A stretch of DNA of 7,381 bases from Armatimonadota bacterium (lineage in GTDB: Bacteria; Armatimonadota; JAAZEB01), in the NCBI GenBank assembly GCA_012841485.1, contig DUUU01000634.1, positions 1 to 7,381 of the forward strand, written 5' to 3'. This document shows, in pieces, positions 1 through 6,899 of this stretch. Each line of letters starts with the position of its first letter. The first letter of the stretch is position 1. A program made the translations under genes and the position numbers. The notes below the pieces were generated by a model. It ran no database searches and was not told the DNA's origin. It worked only from the letters and a program-made list of their open reading frames with translations.

Positions 1-170
1 CCCGCCATGGAATGACGCGGGCGCGGTTCATCGCTTTTCTGCATCGCCATTACCGCCTGGAGCGTCCCGTTCGCTGGCGGCGGGCGGGCGCTCGGGCTTC
101 TGGGTCCGCGGCGGGTTCTGGGTCTACCACAGGTGTTACTGCGGTGTGCGCTATCCGGAGATGAGGTGAG
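1..170. other. upstream region with unresolved short reading frames
   Basis: No gene can be assigned firmly here. Plus frame 1 ends in P-A-M-E-stop at 13-15, and an ATG at 12-14 overlaps that stop as ATGA, opening a 50-codon frame that ends at 162-164. Plus frame 2 is open from base 2 to a TGA at 167-169, one base before the next gene. Codon third positions look coding-like in frame 3 over roughly the first half and in frame 2 over roughly the second half. This could mean a small gene with a frameshift near the GGCGGCGGGCGGGC tract around 76-90, or simply GC-rich non-coding DNA. The 12-164 product would be Arg-rich with no domain I recognise. I see no convincing promoter for the downstream operon. 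Confidence 0.3.
157..168 (+). promoter_or_regulatory. ribosome binding site of the GHL10-type gene
   Basis: A GGAG at 157-160 lies 10 bases before the ATG at 171. A second purine-rich GAGGTG at 163-168 is probably too close to be used. The GGAG supports the start at 171, which also yields a clean signal peptide. Confidence 0.5.
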
Positions 171-1946
171 ATGCGGGTGCCTCTGTTTGCGCGAGAGAGT
201 GTGGGTCTGGTGGGGAAGCGCGTCATCTGGGCGCTGGGGGTGATCGGGGCGTGCCTCGGCATGGCCGGACCCCTGGCGGCTCAATCGGCTGGTGCGCCTG
301 CTCAGAGTGTCTCCGCGCCCCTGCTTTCGCGCCCGCTCACGCAGCACGCGGGCCTGGAAGGCCGGCTGATCTGGGTAGATGGCTACGCGAACCTCGATTG
401 GCTCTCGTCGCGGGCGGGGATTGCCAGCGTCGTCGAGAAGATGCGGCAGGCGCACCTGAACACGGTCGTCTTTGGCGCGAAGATGTTTGGCGGGCAGGCG
501 CTCTATCCCTCTGCGATTGCCCCGCCCCTCACCGAGTGGAAGGGCCATCAGGTTTCGCCTGGCCACGATATGCTCGGCACTCTCATCACCGAAGCGCACG
601 CGCGCGGCCTGAAGGTTCATGCCGCCGTCGATGTCTTTGCGGATGGCCATCGTCTGGTGGGTGTCGGGCCGGCCTACGAGCATCCTGAGTGGCAGACGGT
701 CGTCTATACGGTCCGGCGCGAGCTGGTGACTGCCGATGGCCAGCGCCTGCCGATCTACGCGGTCAATACCGCCGTGAGTGGCGAGGTCGTGACCGCCTAC
801 ACGCCCGGCTACGGCTGGCGCAAGCCGCGCGGCGACAGCCCGGATGAGACGCGAGTGTTGGCTGTACTGGCCGGGCCGGCGGAGGAGATGCGGATCATCT
901 CCGTCACGGACTGCGATCTGATGCGCGATGGCCAGCCGGTCGAGGCGCCTTCGGATGGGCTGCTCCTCTACGGGCGCGGCCAGATGGGCGACTGGATGCT
1001 CCGCAACCTGCGTGTGGGAGATCGCGTGCGCTTCACCACGGTGGATAAGTTCGTCCCGATCGGCAGCGACGAGCAGGAGGGCTCGGCGATCTTCCTCAAC
1101 CCGGTGCATCCCGAGGTGCGGGCGCGTGCCCTGCGCATCCTGCAGGAGATCGTGCGCAACTATGACGTGGATGGGATCAGCTTGGATCGGATGCGCTTCA
1201 GCGGGTTCAACGCCGATTTCAGCGACTACACGCGGGCTCGGTTCGAGGATGCGATCGGCCGGAAGGTGGAACGCTGGCCGGACGACATTTTCAAGATCGA
1301 CCCGATCCCGGGGCGGCCCATCGTGCGCGGGCCGCTCTACGGCCAGTGGATCGAGTGGCGTGCCGCGCAGATCACCTCCTTCGTGAAGGAAGCAGTGGCC
1401 GCGGTGCGCGCGATCAAGCCGGAGATCCGAATCGGCGCCTACGTCGGGTCGTGGTACCATGAGTATTGGCGCGAGGGCGTCAACTGGGCCAGCAACGATT
1501 ACTTCGGCGGCTACGACTGGATGACGGCTACCTATGGACAGACAGGGTATGCCCAGGAGGTGGATTACATCACCACCGGGTGCTACTACCCGCGCAGCAC
1601 CGCCGAGGCGGCGCTGTTGGAGGACGCGCCTCCTGAGCGCACGGTCGAGATGGCCGCGCAGCTCTCCAGCCAGGTCGTGAACGACGCGGCGTTTGTCTAT
1701 GCCGGCCTCTACCTCATCTACTACAAGCAGAACCCGGAGGCCCTGAAGGAAGCGATCGCCGCGGCACGGCAGCACTCGCAGGGCGTGATGCTGTTCGATA
1801 CCGTGTATGTGAACCAGTACGACTATTGGAACGTCATTGGGGATGTATTCGCCGCGCCCTCGACCGCGCCCCATGATGTGCCCGGTCTGTTGGATTCCGT
1901 CCGACAGGTGCGGAAAACCGTTCGTGCCGCGATCCCAGGCAGATAA
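171..1946 (+). CDS. secreted GHL10-type glycoside hydrolase-like protein (DUF187 / family 10-like TIM barrel)
   Basis: This 591-residue exported protein resembles the GHL10 (DUF187, YngK-type) family of putative glycosidases. A signal peptide covers residues 1-37: basic K16-R17, a hydrophobic stretch around 18-35, and L-A-A before Q38. The mature part opens with a barrel strand signature (R65 L I W V D G, then NTVVFGAK near 100). It continues with an HARGLKVH element at 143-150 and the hallmark YDVDGISLDRMRF at 331-343, whose D334 and D339 sit where the family has conserved acidic residues. The last third holds the IRIGAYVGSWY and VDYITTGCYYP segments. Residues of about 170-300 form a beta-rich insertion between barrel elements. 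Members of this family are thought to act on polysaccharide, but few are characterised, so substrate and activity are inferred. The stop is 3 bp before the next start, so it heads a three-gene operon with a NodB deacetylase. Confidence 0.85.
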   Translation: MRVPLFARESVGLVGKRVIWALGVIGACLGMAGPLAAQSAGAPAQSVSAPLLSRPLTQHAGLEGRLIWVDGYANLDWLSSRAGIASVVEKMRQAHLNTVVFGAKMFGGQALYPSAIAPPLTEWKGHQVSPGHDMLGTLITEAHARGLKVHAAVDVFADGHRLVGVGPAYEHPEWQTVVYTVRRELVTADGQRLPIYAVNTAVSGEVVTAYTPGYGWRKPRGDSPDETRVLAVLAGPAEEMRIISVTDCDLMRDGQPVEAPSDGLLLYGRGQMGDWMLRNLRVGDRVRFTTVDKFVPIGSDEQEGSAIFLNPVHPEVRARALRILQEIVRNYDVDGISLDRMRFSGFNADFSDYTRARFEDAIGRKVERWPDDIFKIDPIPGRPIVRGPLYGQWIEWRAAQITSFVKEAVAAVRAIKPEIRIGAYVGSWYHEYWREGVNWASNDYFGGYDWMTATYGQTGYAQEVDYITTGCYYPRSTAEAALLEDAPPERTVEMAAQLSSQVVNDAAFVYAGLYLIYYKQNPEALKEAIAAARQHSQGVMLFDTVYVNQYDYWNVIGDVFAAPSTAPHDVPGLLDSVRQVRKTVRAAIPGR

Positions 1947-1949
1947 CTG

Positions 1950-3578
1950 ATGCTCTTACGTGATCATGAACAGTGCGCCGCAGATGCCGCTGGCCGCCTC
2001 CCGCAGGCCTGGCGGCCCGCCAATTCGTCGCCGCGCCGGTCTGGCTTGCGTCGCGTCCTTTGGGCCGCCCCCTGGTGGGTGCTGCTCCTCTTCGCCATAG
2101 TGACTGGCGCCAGTGCTCAGAACGCGCCTGAGTCCGAGGAGCTCTACCGGATCCGGGTGACCAACGCCGTGGGCGGCGCCGTCGAGGTGAGTGGCGACGG
2201 CGGGCAAACCTACACGCCCGTGGGCAAGGTGGTGACCCCGGCGACCCGACTCATCCAGGGCTTCGCGGCGAGCCGGTGGGCGCCCGTGGGGAGCGTGGCC
2301 GCGACCGCGATCCACGGGTTGCGCCTGAAGGTGCGCAACTCTACGCCTAAGGACCCCAAGGGCGTCGCCAACTGCATGATGATGAGCCTGGTGCCACGCG
2401 AGTTCCACACCATCCCCAAAGGATACGGGGGCCATCGGCCCGGCAACTCCGGGATCTACACCGACATTCCCGCTGGCCAGGGGATCTTCCGCAATCTGGC
2501 GCCGCTCGTGGCCAGCCCCGTCCGCCTGGAGAGAGAAGGCCGCCTGGCTCCCTTCCCGGCGGACTACCAGCCGCGCGTGGGCGACCGCATCGTGATCCTC
2601 GTCTATTTGCCTCCGGTGCTCCCCCGCGAGATCGTCTTCGAGAACTGGAAGGGTGGCCGGGTGACTGCCCACTTTGAGGGGCGAGACCCACACCCCATCG
2701 CCCGCGTGGCACGCCCGGTGCTTGGCGTGGGCCGCTATGATGGCACAGCCTACACCGGAGTGGGCCGGATCAACACCAACCACTGCGGGGTGATCACCGT
2801 CTCGACCGCTCCGGTGAGCGGCTCGCTGCTCCCGGAAGGGCAGGGCTCGGAGCGGCGAGGAGGCTTCCAGATCGAGCCGGCGGATCACGCGCGGGCTGTC
2901 TCCTACAACGCGCCACAGGTCATGGTGGTGGAGCCCCTTGAGGGACAGGGTGCCCTGGAAGGACAGCCGCCGCTCTTTGCCGGCTACATCGGGTTGCAGT
3001 GGGACCCGCGCTCTGTGGCGCACTCGCTCGGCGTGGAAGTGAAGATTGATAACGGGCCCTGGGAGCCGATGCCCGAACTCGTGGGGGTGATGAACGATGC
3101 CTTCGCGGCGACGGCGTTGATGCGCCATTTCAGGAAGCTGGGCGTGGCACGCCGCATCACCTCGGGCGTGACCCATCTCCGCCTCGTCTTCCCCCGGCTG
3201 GATCGTGCCGCCGTTGCCCGCTATCTGGCGGAGTATGGCACCCCTGCGCCCGCGGAAGCAGCGCCCGGCGACGCGGAGATTGCGGGACCGACAGAGCCGG
3301 CTACCCCCGTGCATGGGTTCATCACTCTGAACGCCTCCTTCCGCAACCCGGCGGATCTGCAGCGTATCGCCGTGGTAACGGTGTACGTCGATGGGCGCAT
3401 CGTGGCAATCATGAACGTGGCGCCGTTTCGGCATCAGCTGGACACGCGCCGCCTCACAAATGGCCGGCACGAGGTGGAGCTGCGCGCGCTGGATGGGCAG
3501 GGGGGCATTGTTGCCCAGAAGAAGATGAGCATCATGGTGGATAATGCGGCATCCGAGGGAGGAGCTCCCGCGTCGTGA
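1950..3578 (+). CDS. secreted protein of unknown function with C-terminal Ig-like domain
   Basis: I do not recognise the family of this 542-residue protein. From the ATG at 1950 the first 32 residues are polar and unlike a signal peptide. Residues 33-56 then form a good one: L-R-R, a hydrophobic core WWVLLLFAIV, and A-S-A before Q57. An in-frame TTG at 2046 would start exactly there (510 residues). The ATG is 3 bp after the preceding stop, has no strong Shine-Dalgarno and may rely on coupling. The mature part is beta-rich, with conserved-looking signatures: Y159-G-G-H-R-P-G-N-S-G-I-Y-T-D-I-P174, GVGRINTNHCG at 270-280 and GGFQIEPADHA at 304-314. A Pro/Ala/Glu-rich linker (about 429-453) leads to an Ig-like domain at about 455-532 that matches one in the next gene's product. 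No catalytic motif is evident; a binding or scaffolding role in the envelope is a guess from context. Confidence 0.8.
   Translation: MLLRDHEQCAADAAGRLPQAWRPANSSPRRSGLRRVLWAAPWWVLLLFAIVTGASAQNAPESEELYRIRVTNAVGGAVEVSGDGGQTYTPVGKVVTPATRLIQGFAASRWAPVGSVAATAIHGLRLKVRNSTPKDPKGVANCMMMSLVPREFHTIPKGYGGHRPGNSGIYTDIPAGQGIFRNLAPLVASPVRLEREGRLAPFPADYQPRVGDRIVILVYLPPVLPREIVFENWKGGRVTAHFEGRDPHPIARVARPVLGVGRYDGTAYTGVGRINTNHCGVITVSTAPVSGSLLPEGQGSERRGGFQIEPADHARAVSYNAPQVMVVEPLEGQGALEGQPPLFAGYIGLQWDPRSVAHSLGVEVKIDNGPWEPMPELVGVMNDAFAATALMRHFRKLGVARRITSGVTHLRLVFPRLDRAAVARYLAEYGTPAPAEAAPGDAEIAGPTEPATPVHGFITLNASFRNPADLQRIAVVTVYVDGRIVAIMNVAPFRHQLDTRRLTNGRHEVELRALDGQGGIVAQKKMSIMVDNAASEGGAPAS
3555..3564 (+). promoter_or_regulatory. 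ribosome binding site deciding the GTG start of the deacetylase gene
   Basis: GAGGGAGGAG ends 10 bases before the GTG at 3575. It lies inside the 3' end of the preceding gene and supports the 4-bp GTGA overlap as a true translationally coupled start rather than a downstream ATG. Confidence 0.65.
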
Positions 3579-5530
3579 GCCGCGACCGCTCTTTTCCTAC
3601 CGTTGGGGGGCTTCTCCGCGTGGCGGGCATGGCGCTCGTCGCGTGCGTCACTCTCCTATCCCCCGTGGCGGCGGAGGGATGCTATCTGGCCGCCGTTCAG
3701 GATGCAGCGAGGTTGCTGGCCCAGGGGCAGACGGCGGAGGCTCGGCGGGCGTTCCAGCAGGCACGCGAAGCGGATATGAACGATGCCCTGGCCGCTGTGG
3801 GTCTCGGCTACGCCCTCGATGTGGAGGGGAAGGCGGCGGAGGCACGCGGCGAGTTGGATCTCGCCCTGAAGCTCGATGGCAAGGGCCGCGCTTGCCGCTG
3901 GGCACACGCGCTCGTATCGCTGAACAACGGCCGCCTCGATGAGGCTATCGAGCGCCTGGAGGCAATCCGAAAGGAGGGCGAGCCATCGCCGGAGCTCTGG
4001 GTGGCGCTCGCCTACGCTCGCTGCGCCTCGGGAGAGTATGCCGGAGCATGCGAGGCGCTGGAGGCCGCGGGCGATCCGGATCAACTTGGCGCCGCGACGC
4101 GCTCGATGGCCAGCCTGGTGCGGGGCGCGGTTGCCTATGCGACGGGCGACTACGCGCGCGCTGTGGAAGCCCTGCGCGACTCGGCGCGCCACCTCCCGCC
4201 AGACGCCTTTTTCAACAACGTGCCCTCCCGGCGCACCCCGATTCTTCCGGAGGCACGGACGAGCCATAGGGAAGCCCTCGCTCTCGTCTCTGCATCCTCT
4301 CTTGGCCCCGCGGTGCGCACCCGCTCGGGGGTGGTGCGTCTCCACCTGGATCCCTTCCGCTTCCCCGGTGCCAGCTATGCCTTCTTCCTGGTGGATGGGA
4401 AGACCGTGCATGGCACCAATGCCCAGCCGTTCCGGTATGACTGGGACACGCGCCGCGTCCGCAACGGCTATCATAGGGTGGTGGTGCGCGCCGAGGATGC
4501 CATGGGGGAGGTGCTAGGCCAGACAGAGGAGGTGCTCCTCATTCACAACGAGGGGGTCACCTTCCCGCCCGCCTACCCCGAGGAGGAGTACGCGCGCGCC
4601 GATGAGGCGCTCTGGCGTGCCATGGTTCTCCAGCCGGATGCAATGGCCACGCGCTACCTGCTGGGGCTGGCCCTGAATCGCGTGGGCCGAACCGATGAGG
4701 CCACGGCTGAGCTGGAGCAGGTGATGGCGCACGATCCGGAGTATGGGCGGGCGCGCCAGGAGTTGCGAAGCATCTACGCGGCAGGAGCAGGCTCCCGCTT
4801 GCGCAGTGTCAGCTCCGTGCCCATCTCCGCGCGTAAGGTTGCCATCACCTTTGATGACGGGCCGCACCCGCTCTATACGCCGCCGCTGCTCGATCTCCTG
4901 GAGCGCTACCGGGCGCGGTGCACGATGTTCCTGGTTGGCTCGCAGGCCGAGTCGTACCCGGAGATCGTGCGCGAGATCGCGGAGAAGGGGCATGAGGTGG
5001 CCAACCACACTTACTCGCACCCGAACCTGCGGACGCTCGGCGCGCGCGGCGTCGAGCGGGAGCTGCTTCGTGGCCGCTCTGTTCTCCAGCGCATTTCCGG
5101 CAAGAAGATCCGGCTGTTCCGGCCGCCCGGCGGAAACGCCGACCGCACCGTTGAGGAGATTGCCGTCGGCTACGGCTTCACCACCGTCTATTGGGAGCTC
5201 TTCGATTCGTGGCTGCAAAAGTACGACGAGGCCACCGTGTTGCAGAAGCTCCTCGGGGGGATCAAGCCAGGCTCTATCGTCCTCCTGCACAACGGCAGCA
5301 ACAAGACGGCGCCGATCTTGGAACCATTCTTCGAGGAGCTCACGCGACAGGGCTACCAGCTCGTCACGGTCTCCGAGTTGCTCGCCGAGGCAGCGCCAGG
5401 CATCCAGCCACCGACGGAGGTTGAGGAAGCGCCCGAGTTGCGGGATGATGATGAGCCGGAAGGGCCAGCGGCGCCCGCCGACCCCGGAACGGCGCCGGCT
5501 CATGCGCGGGCGGACGCGCGGCCCGAATAG
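3575..5530 (+). CDS. secreted polysaccharide deacetylase with TPR and Ig-like domains
   Basis: This 651-residue exported protein should remove N- or O-acetyl groups from a cell-surface or extracellular glycan. The signal peptide is residues 1-33 (V-A-A before E34). TPR-like helix pairs fill about 36-230, an Ig-like domain about 252-325, and a second TPR block 339-402. A NodB-type CE4 domain covers about 418-600, followed by a disordered acidic, Pro/Ala-rich tail from about 605. All NodB motifs are present: TFDDGP with D427 (expected base) and D428 (metal), H478-T-Y-S-H482 (metal), R516-P-P-G-G-N, Y539-W-E-L-F-D-S-W546, and LLH with H572. The active site therefore looks intact. The GTG start overlaps the previous stop as GTGA. 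The substrate is unknown; chitin-like, poly-N-acetylglucosamine-like or peptidoglycan substrates are all possible. The gene ends 13 bp from the convergent mqnD stop, with no obvious intergenic terminator. Confidence 0.92.
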   Translation: MSRDRSFPTVGGLLRVAGMALVACVTLLSPVAAEGCYLAAVQDAARLLAQGQTAEARRAFQQAREADMNDALAAVGLGYALDVEGKAAEARGELDLALKLDGKGRACRWAHALVSLNNGRLDEAIERLEAIRKEGEPSPELWVALAYARCASGEYAGACEALEAAGDPDQLGAATRSMASLVRGAVAYATGDYARAVEALRDSARHLPPDAFFNNVPSRRTPILPEARTSHREALALVSASSLGPAVRTRSGVVRLHLDPFRFPGASYAFFLVDGKTVHGTNAQPFRYDWDTRRVRNGYHRVVVRAEDAMGEVLGQTEEVLLIHNEGVTFPPAYPEEEYARADEALWRAMVLQPDAMATRYLLGLALNRVGRTDEATAELEQVMAHDPEYGRARQELRSIYAAGAGSRLRSVSSVPISARKVAITFDDGPHPLYTPPLLDLLERYRARCTMFLVGSQAESYPEIVREIAEKGHEVANHTYSHPNLRTLGARGVERELLRGRSVLQRISGKKIRLFRPPGGNADRTVEEIAVGYGFTTVYWELFDSWLQKYDEATVLQKLLGGIKPGSIVLLHNGSNKTAPILEPFFEELTRQGYQLVTVSELLAEAAPGIQPPTEVEEAPELRDDDEPEGPAAPADPGTAPAHARADARPE

Positions 5531-5543
5531 CGCGCCGCGACGT

Positions 5544-6380
5544 CTAGCCGCTGATGAAGTCGAGTGCCGGCAGCTCGGGGATGACACCCGCCGCATGGGC
5601 CCGCGTCAGAAGCGTGGTGACGCCCGCGCGCCCATCCTCTCCCAAATCGCGCGTGTGGTCGTTGACGTACATCCCCACGAACTTATCGGCGCGGGCGGTA
5701 TCGATGCCGCGGCCGTAGGTGAGCGCGTAATCCAGGCTTTCGCCGCGGTGCGAGAGGGCATACTCGATGCTCTGCCGCAAGAGGCCGGCGATCTCGGTCA
5801 TCGCCTTCTCGCCGAGGTCGCGCCGGATGATGTTCACGCCCAGGGGGAGGGGCAGGCCCGTCTCCCGCAGCCACCATTCACCCAAATCAGCCACTTTGTG
5901 CAGGCCGTGATCGATGTAGGTGAGCTGACCCTCGTGAATCACCAGGCCGGCATCAGCCCTTCCGTCGGCGACGGCATCCAGGATCTGGTCGAACGGCACC
6001 ACGAGGTGCTGACATCGCGGGAGCGCCAGCTGCAGCGTCAGGAAGGCCGTGGTGAGCGTCCCGGGCACCGCGATGATCCGGCCAGCGAGCTCCTCGAGGG
6101 TGTGCGGCTCCCGAGTGACGAGGATCGGCCCGTAACCGCTCCCAACGCTGGCGCCGCAGGCGAGAAGGGCGTATTGCCGCGAGAGGTGGGCATAGGCGTG
6201 CAGGGAGACGGCGGTGATCTCGAGCTCGCCGCGCTGAGCGAGGCGATTCAGCGACTCGATATCCTGGATATGGTGACGAAACTCGTAGCCGCGCGTGTCG
6301 ATCTTGTTGTGCGTGAGCGCATAGAACATGAACGCGTCATCGGCATCCGGACTATGTCCAATGGTGAGCGTGCGAGGCAT
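5544..6380 (-). CDS. mqnD: MqnD, 1,4-dihydroxy-6-naphthoate synthase (futalosine menaquinone pathway)
   Basis: This 278-residue cytoplasmic enzyme, of normal family length, converts cyclic dehypoxanthinyl futalosine to 1,4-dihydroxy-6-naphthoate in the futalosine route to menaquinone. The fold is the two-lobed periplasmic-binding-protein type shared with MqnA. Visible signatures are IGHSPDADDAFMFYAL at residues 7-22, GYGPILVT at about 82-89, VPGTLTTAFLTL at 105-116, and GLVIHEGQLTY at 145-155, whose H149 matches the catalytic His of characterised MqnD. The ATG is supported by AGGAG eight bases upstream. No other mqn gene lies in the window; the neighbour upstream is a Nfu-type Fe-S scaffold gene on the same strand. 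MqnA is the main alternative but fits less well given the SPDADD and IHEGQ motifs. Confidence 0.92.
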   Translation of the reverse strand: MPRTLTIGHSPDADDAFMFYALTHNKIDTRGYEFRHHIQDIESLNRLAQRGELEITAVSLHAYAHLSRQYALLACGASVGSGYGPILVTREPHTLEELAGRIIAVPGTLTTAFLTLQLALPRCQHLVVPFDQILDAVADGRADAGLVIHEGQLTYIDHGLHKVADLGEWWLRETGLPLPLGVNIIRRDLGEKAMTEIAGLLRQSIEYALSHRGESLDYALTYGRGIDTARADKFVGMYVNDHTRDLGEDGRAGVTTLLTRAHAAGVIPELPALDFISG

Positions 6381-6388
6381 GCTGCCAA

Positions 6389-6393
6389 CTCCT
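6389..6393 (-). promoter_or_regulatory. mqnD: ribosome binding site of mqnD
   Basis: The minus strand reads AGGAG, eight bases before the mqnD ATG. Its first two bases (AG) are also the last two of the TAG that ends a possible 25-codon leader frame, so translation of that frame could influence access to this site. Confidence 0.65.
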
Positions 6394-6469
6394 ATTGGGC
6401 GAGAGAGATTTCAGATTGCAGAGTTTGGCGCGCCAGCTCCAGGTTGCCCGCGAGCGAGCCCGCCTCCAT
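6392..6469 (-). CDS. possible 25-residue leader peptide upstream of mqnD
   Basis: A short minus-strand frame runs from an ATG at 6469-6467 to a TAG at 6394-6392. Its codons are mostly G/C-ending in the first two thirds, and the product would be a soluble peptide beginning MEAGSLAGN and ending SLAQ. It has no Shine-Dalgarno. Most of it lies inside the inverted repeat described separately. The stop overlaps the mqnD ribosome binding site. It may be a chance frame in a GC-rich repeat; I list it because of the stop/RBS overlap. Confidence 0.15.
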   Translation of the reverse strand: MEAGSLAGNLELARQTLQSEISLAQ

Positions 6470-6483
6470 CTGCAATCTGAAAT
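6408..6483. repeat. 15-bp perfect inverted repeat with 46-bp GC-rich spacer
   Basis: The left arm ATTTCAGATTGCAGA (6408-6422) is an exact reverse complement of the right arm at 6469-6483. The arms are AT-richer than their surroundings. The 46-bp spacer is GC-rich and contains the 10-bp palindrome TGGCGCGCCA (6426-6435). There is no T-run after the stem, so it is a poor fit to an intrinsic terminator. It sits between the Nfu-type gene and mqnD and would be in their shared transcript. It may be a copy of a dispersed intergenic repeat or an RNA-processing or attenuating hairpin; only the repeat itself is observed. Confidence 0.8.
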
Positions 6484-6533
6484 ACGTTGATTCGTTGCCA
6501 ACCCGAGGGTTGTGAACCCGTACGAGTGAAACG

Positions 6534-6806
6534 CTACTTCTCGGCCGGTTCCTCTTCTGGCTCGAACATGCCGGGGATGTTGGGCACGCCCAACGCCTCG
6601 ACGCGCTCGATCTCCGGAACCATCTGCTTCACGGCGCGCTCGACGCCCATGCGCAGGGTCATCTGCGACATCGGACAGCCGCGGCAAGCGCCCTGGAGCT
6701 CGACGGTGACGACGTTGTCCTTCACATCCACCAGGCGAATGTCGCCTCCATCGGCCTGGAGCGCCGGACGGATCTTCTCGATCGCCTCTTCTACACGCTC
6801 GCGCAT
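6534..6806 (-). CDS. Nfu-type iron-sulfur cluster scaffold (NifU C-terminal domain protein)
   Basis: This 90-residue cytoplasmic protein is essentially a stand-alone NifU C-terminal domain, which binds a [4Fe-4S] cluster between subunits through a CxxC motif and passes it to apo-enzymes. Characteristic features are the helix ending in IRPALQADGGDI (residues 12-23), the strand pair VKDNVVTVELQGAC, the ligand motif C41-R-G-C44-P-M-S, and the following helix containing TLRMGVERAVK. An acidic Pro/Glu tail (about 80-90) lies beyond the usual domain. A GAGGAGAA ribosome binding site precedes the ATG, and a strong promoter match lies about 95 bases upstream. The gene is probably co-transcribed with mqnD, 153 bp downstream. 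Radical SAM enzymes of the futalosine pathway need [4Fe-4S] clusters, which could explain the pairing, but Nfu is a general factor. Confidence 0.92.
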   Translation of the reverse strand: MRERVEEAIEKIRPALQADGGDIRLVDVKDNVVTVELQGACRGCPMSQMTLRMGVERAVKQMVPEIERVEALGVPNIPGMFEPEEEPAEK

Positions 6807-6816
6807 GATAGCACTC

Positions 6817-6824
6817 TTCTCCTC
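6817..6824 (-). promoter_or_regulatory. ribosome binding site of the Nfu-type gene
   Basis: The minus strand reads GAGGAGAA, ending 10 bases before the ATG at 6806. It supports that start. Confidence 0.6.
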
Positions 6825-6899
6825 ACATACACTTTACCCGAAACCCCCCACCCTATCCCTCGGTGCGGTGAGCTCGGCGGTCTGCTCTCCAACGATTTC

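Noticed and set aside
1956..3470. 504-codon open frame on the minus strand, opposite the unknown secreted protein gene
   Set aside because: Its composition is His/Arg/Gly-rich without domain signatures, while the plus strand carries a signal peptide and an Ig-like domain. It is a GC-driven antisense shadow.
3669..3685. Lipoprotein signal for the deacetylase at C36
   Set aside because: The residues before the Cys (A-E-G) do not fit a lipobox; V-A-A before E34 fits ordinary signal peptidase cleavage.
5531..5543. Bidirectional terminator between the convergent deacetylase and mqnD genes
   Set aside because: Only 13 bp are available, with no stem-loop plus T-run visible there.
4514..5596. 360-codon minus-strand frame opposite the NodB domain
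   Set aside because: Antisense to an intact catalytic domain and Arg/Leu-rich without recognisable motifs.
6484..6499. Possible separate promoter for mqnD in the Nfu-mqnD gap (TTGGCA followed by TATTTC)
   Set aside because: The two boxes are only about 11 bp apart, far from the 16-18 bp needed.
6499..6512. Small hairpin CAACC-CGAG-GGTTG after the Nfu-type gene, considered as a terminator
   Set aside because: Only a 5-bp stem and no T-run on either side.
4743..6515. 590-codon plus-strand frame spanning the end of the deacetylase gene and all of mqnD
   Set aside because: It runs out of frame through one gene and antisense through another, with Arg/Ser-rich low-complexity translation. Both genes it overlaps have intact family motifs.
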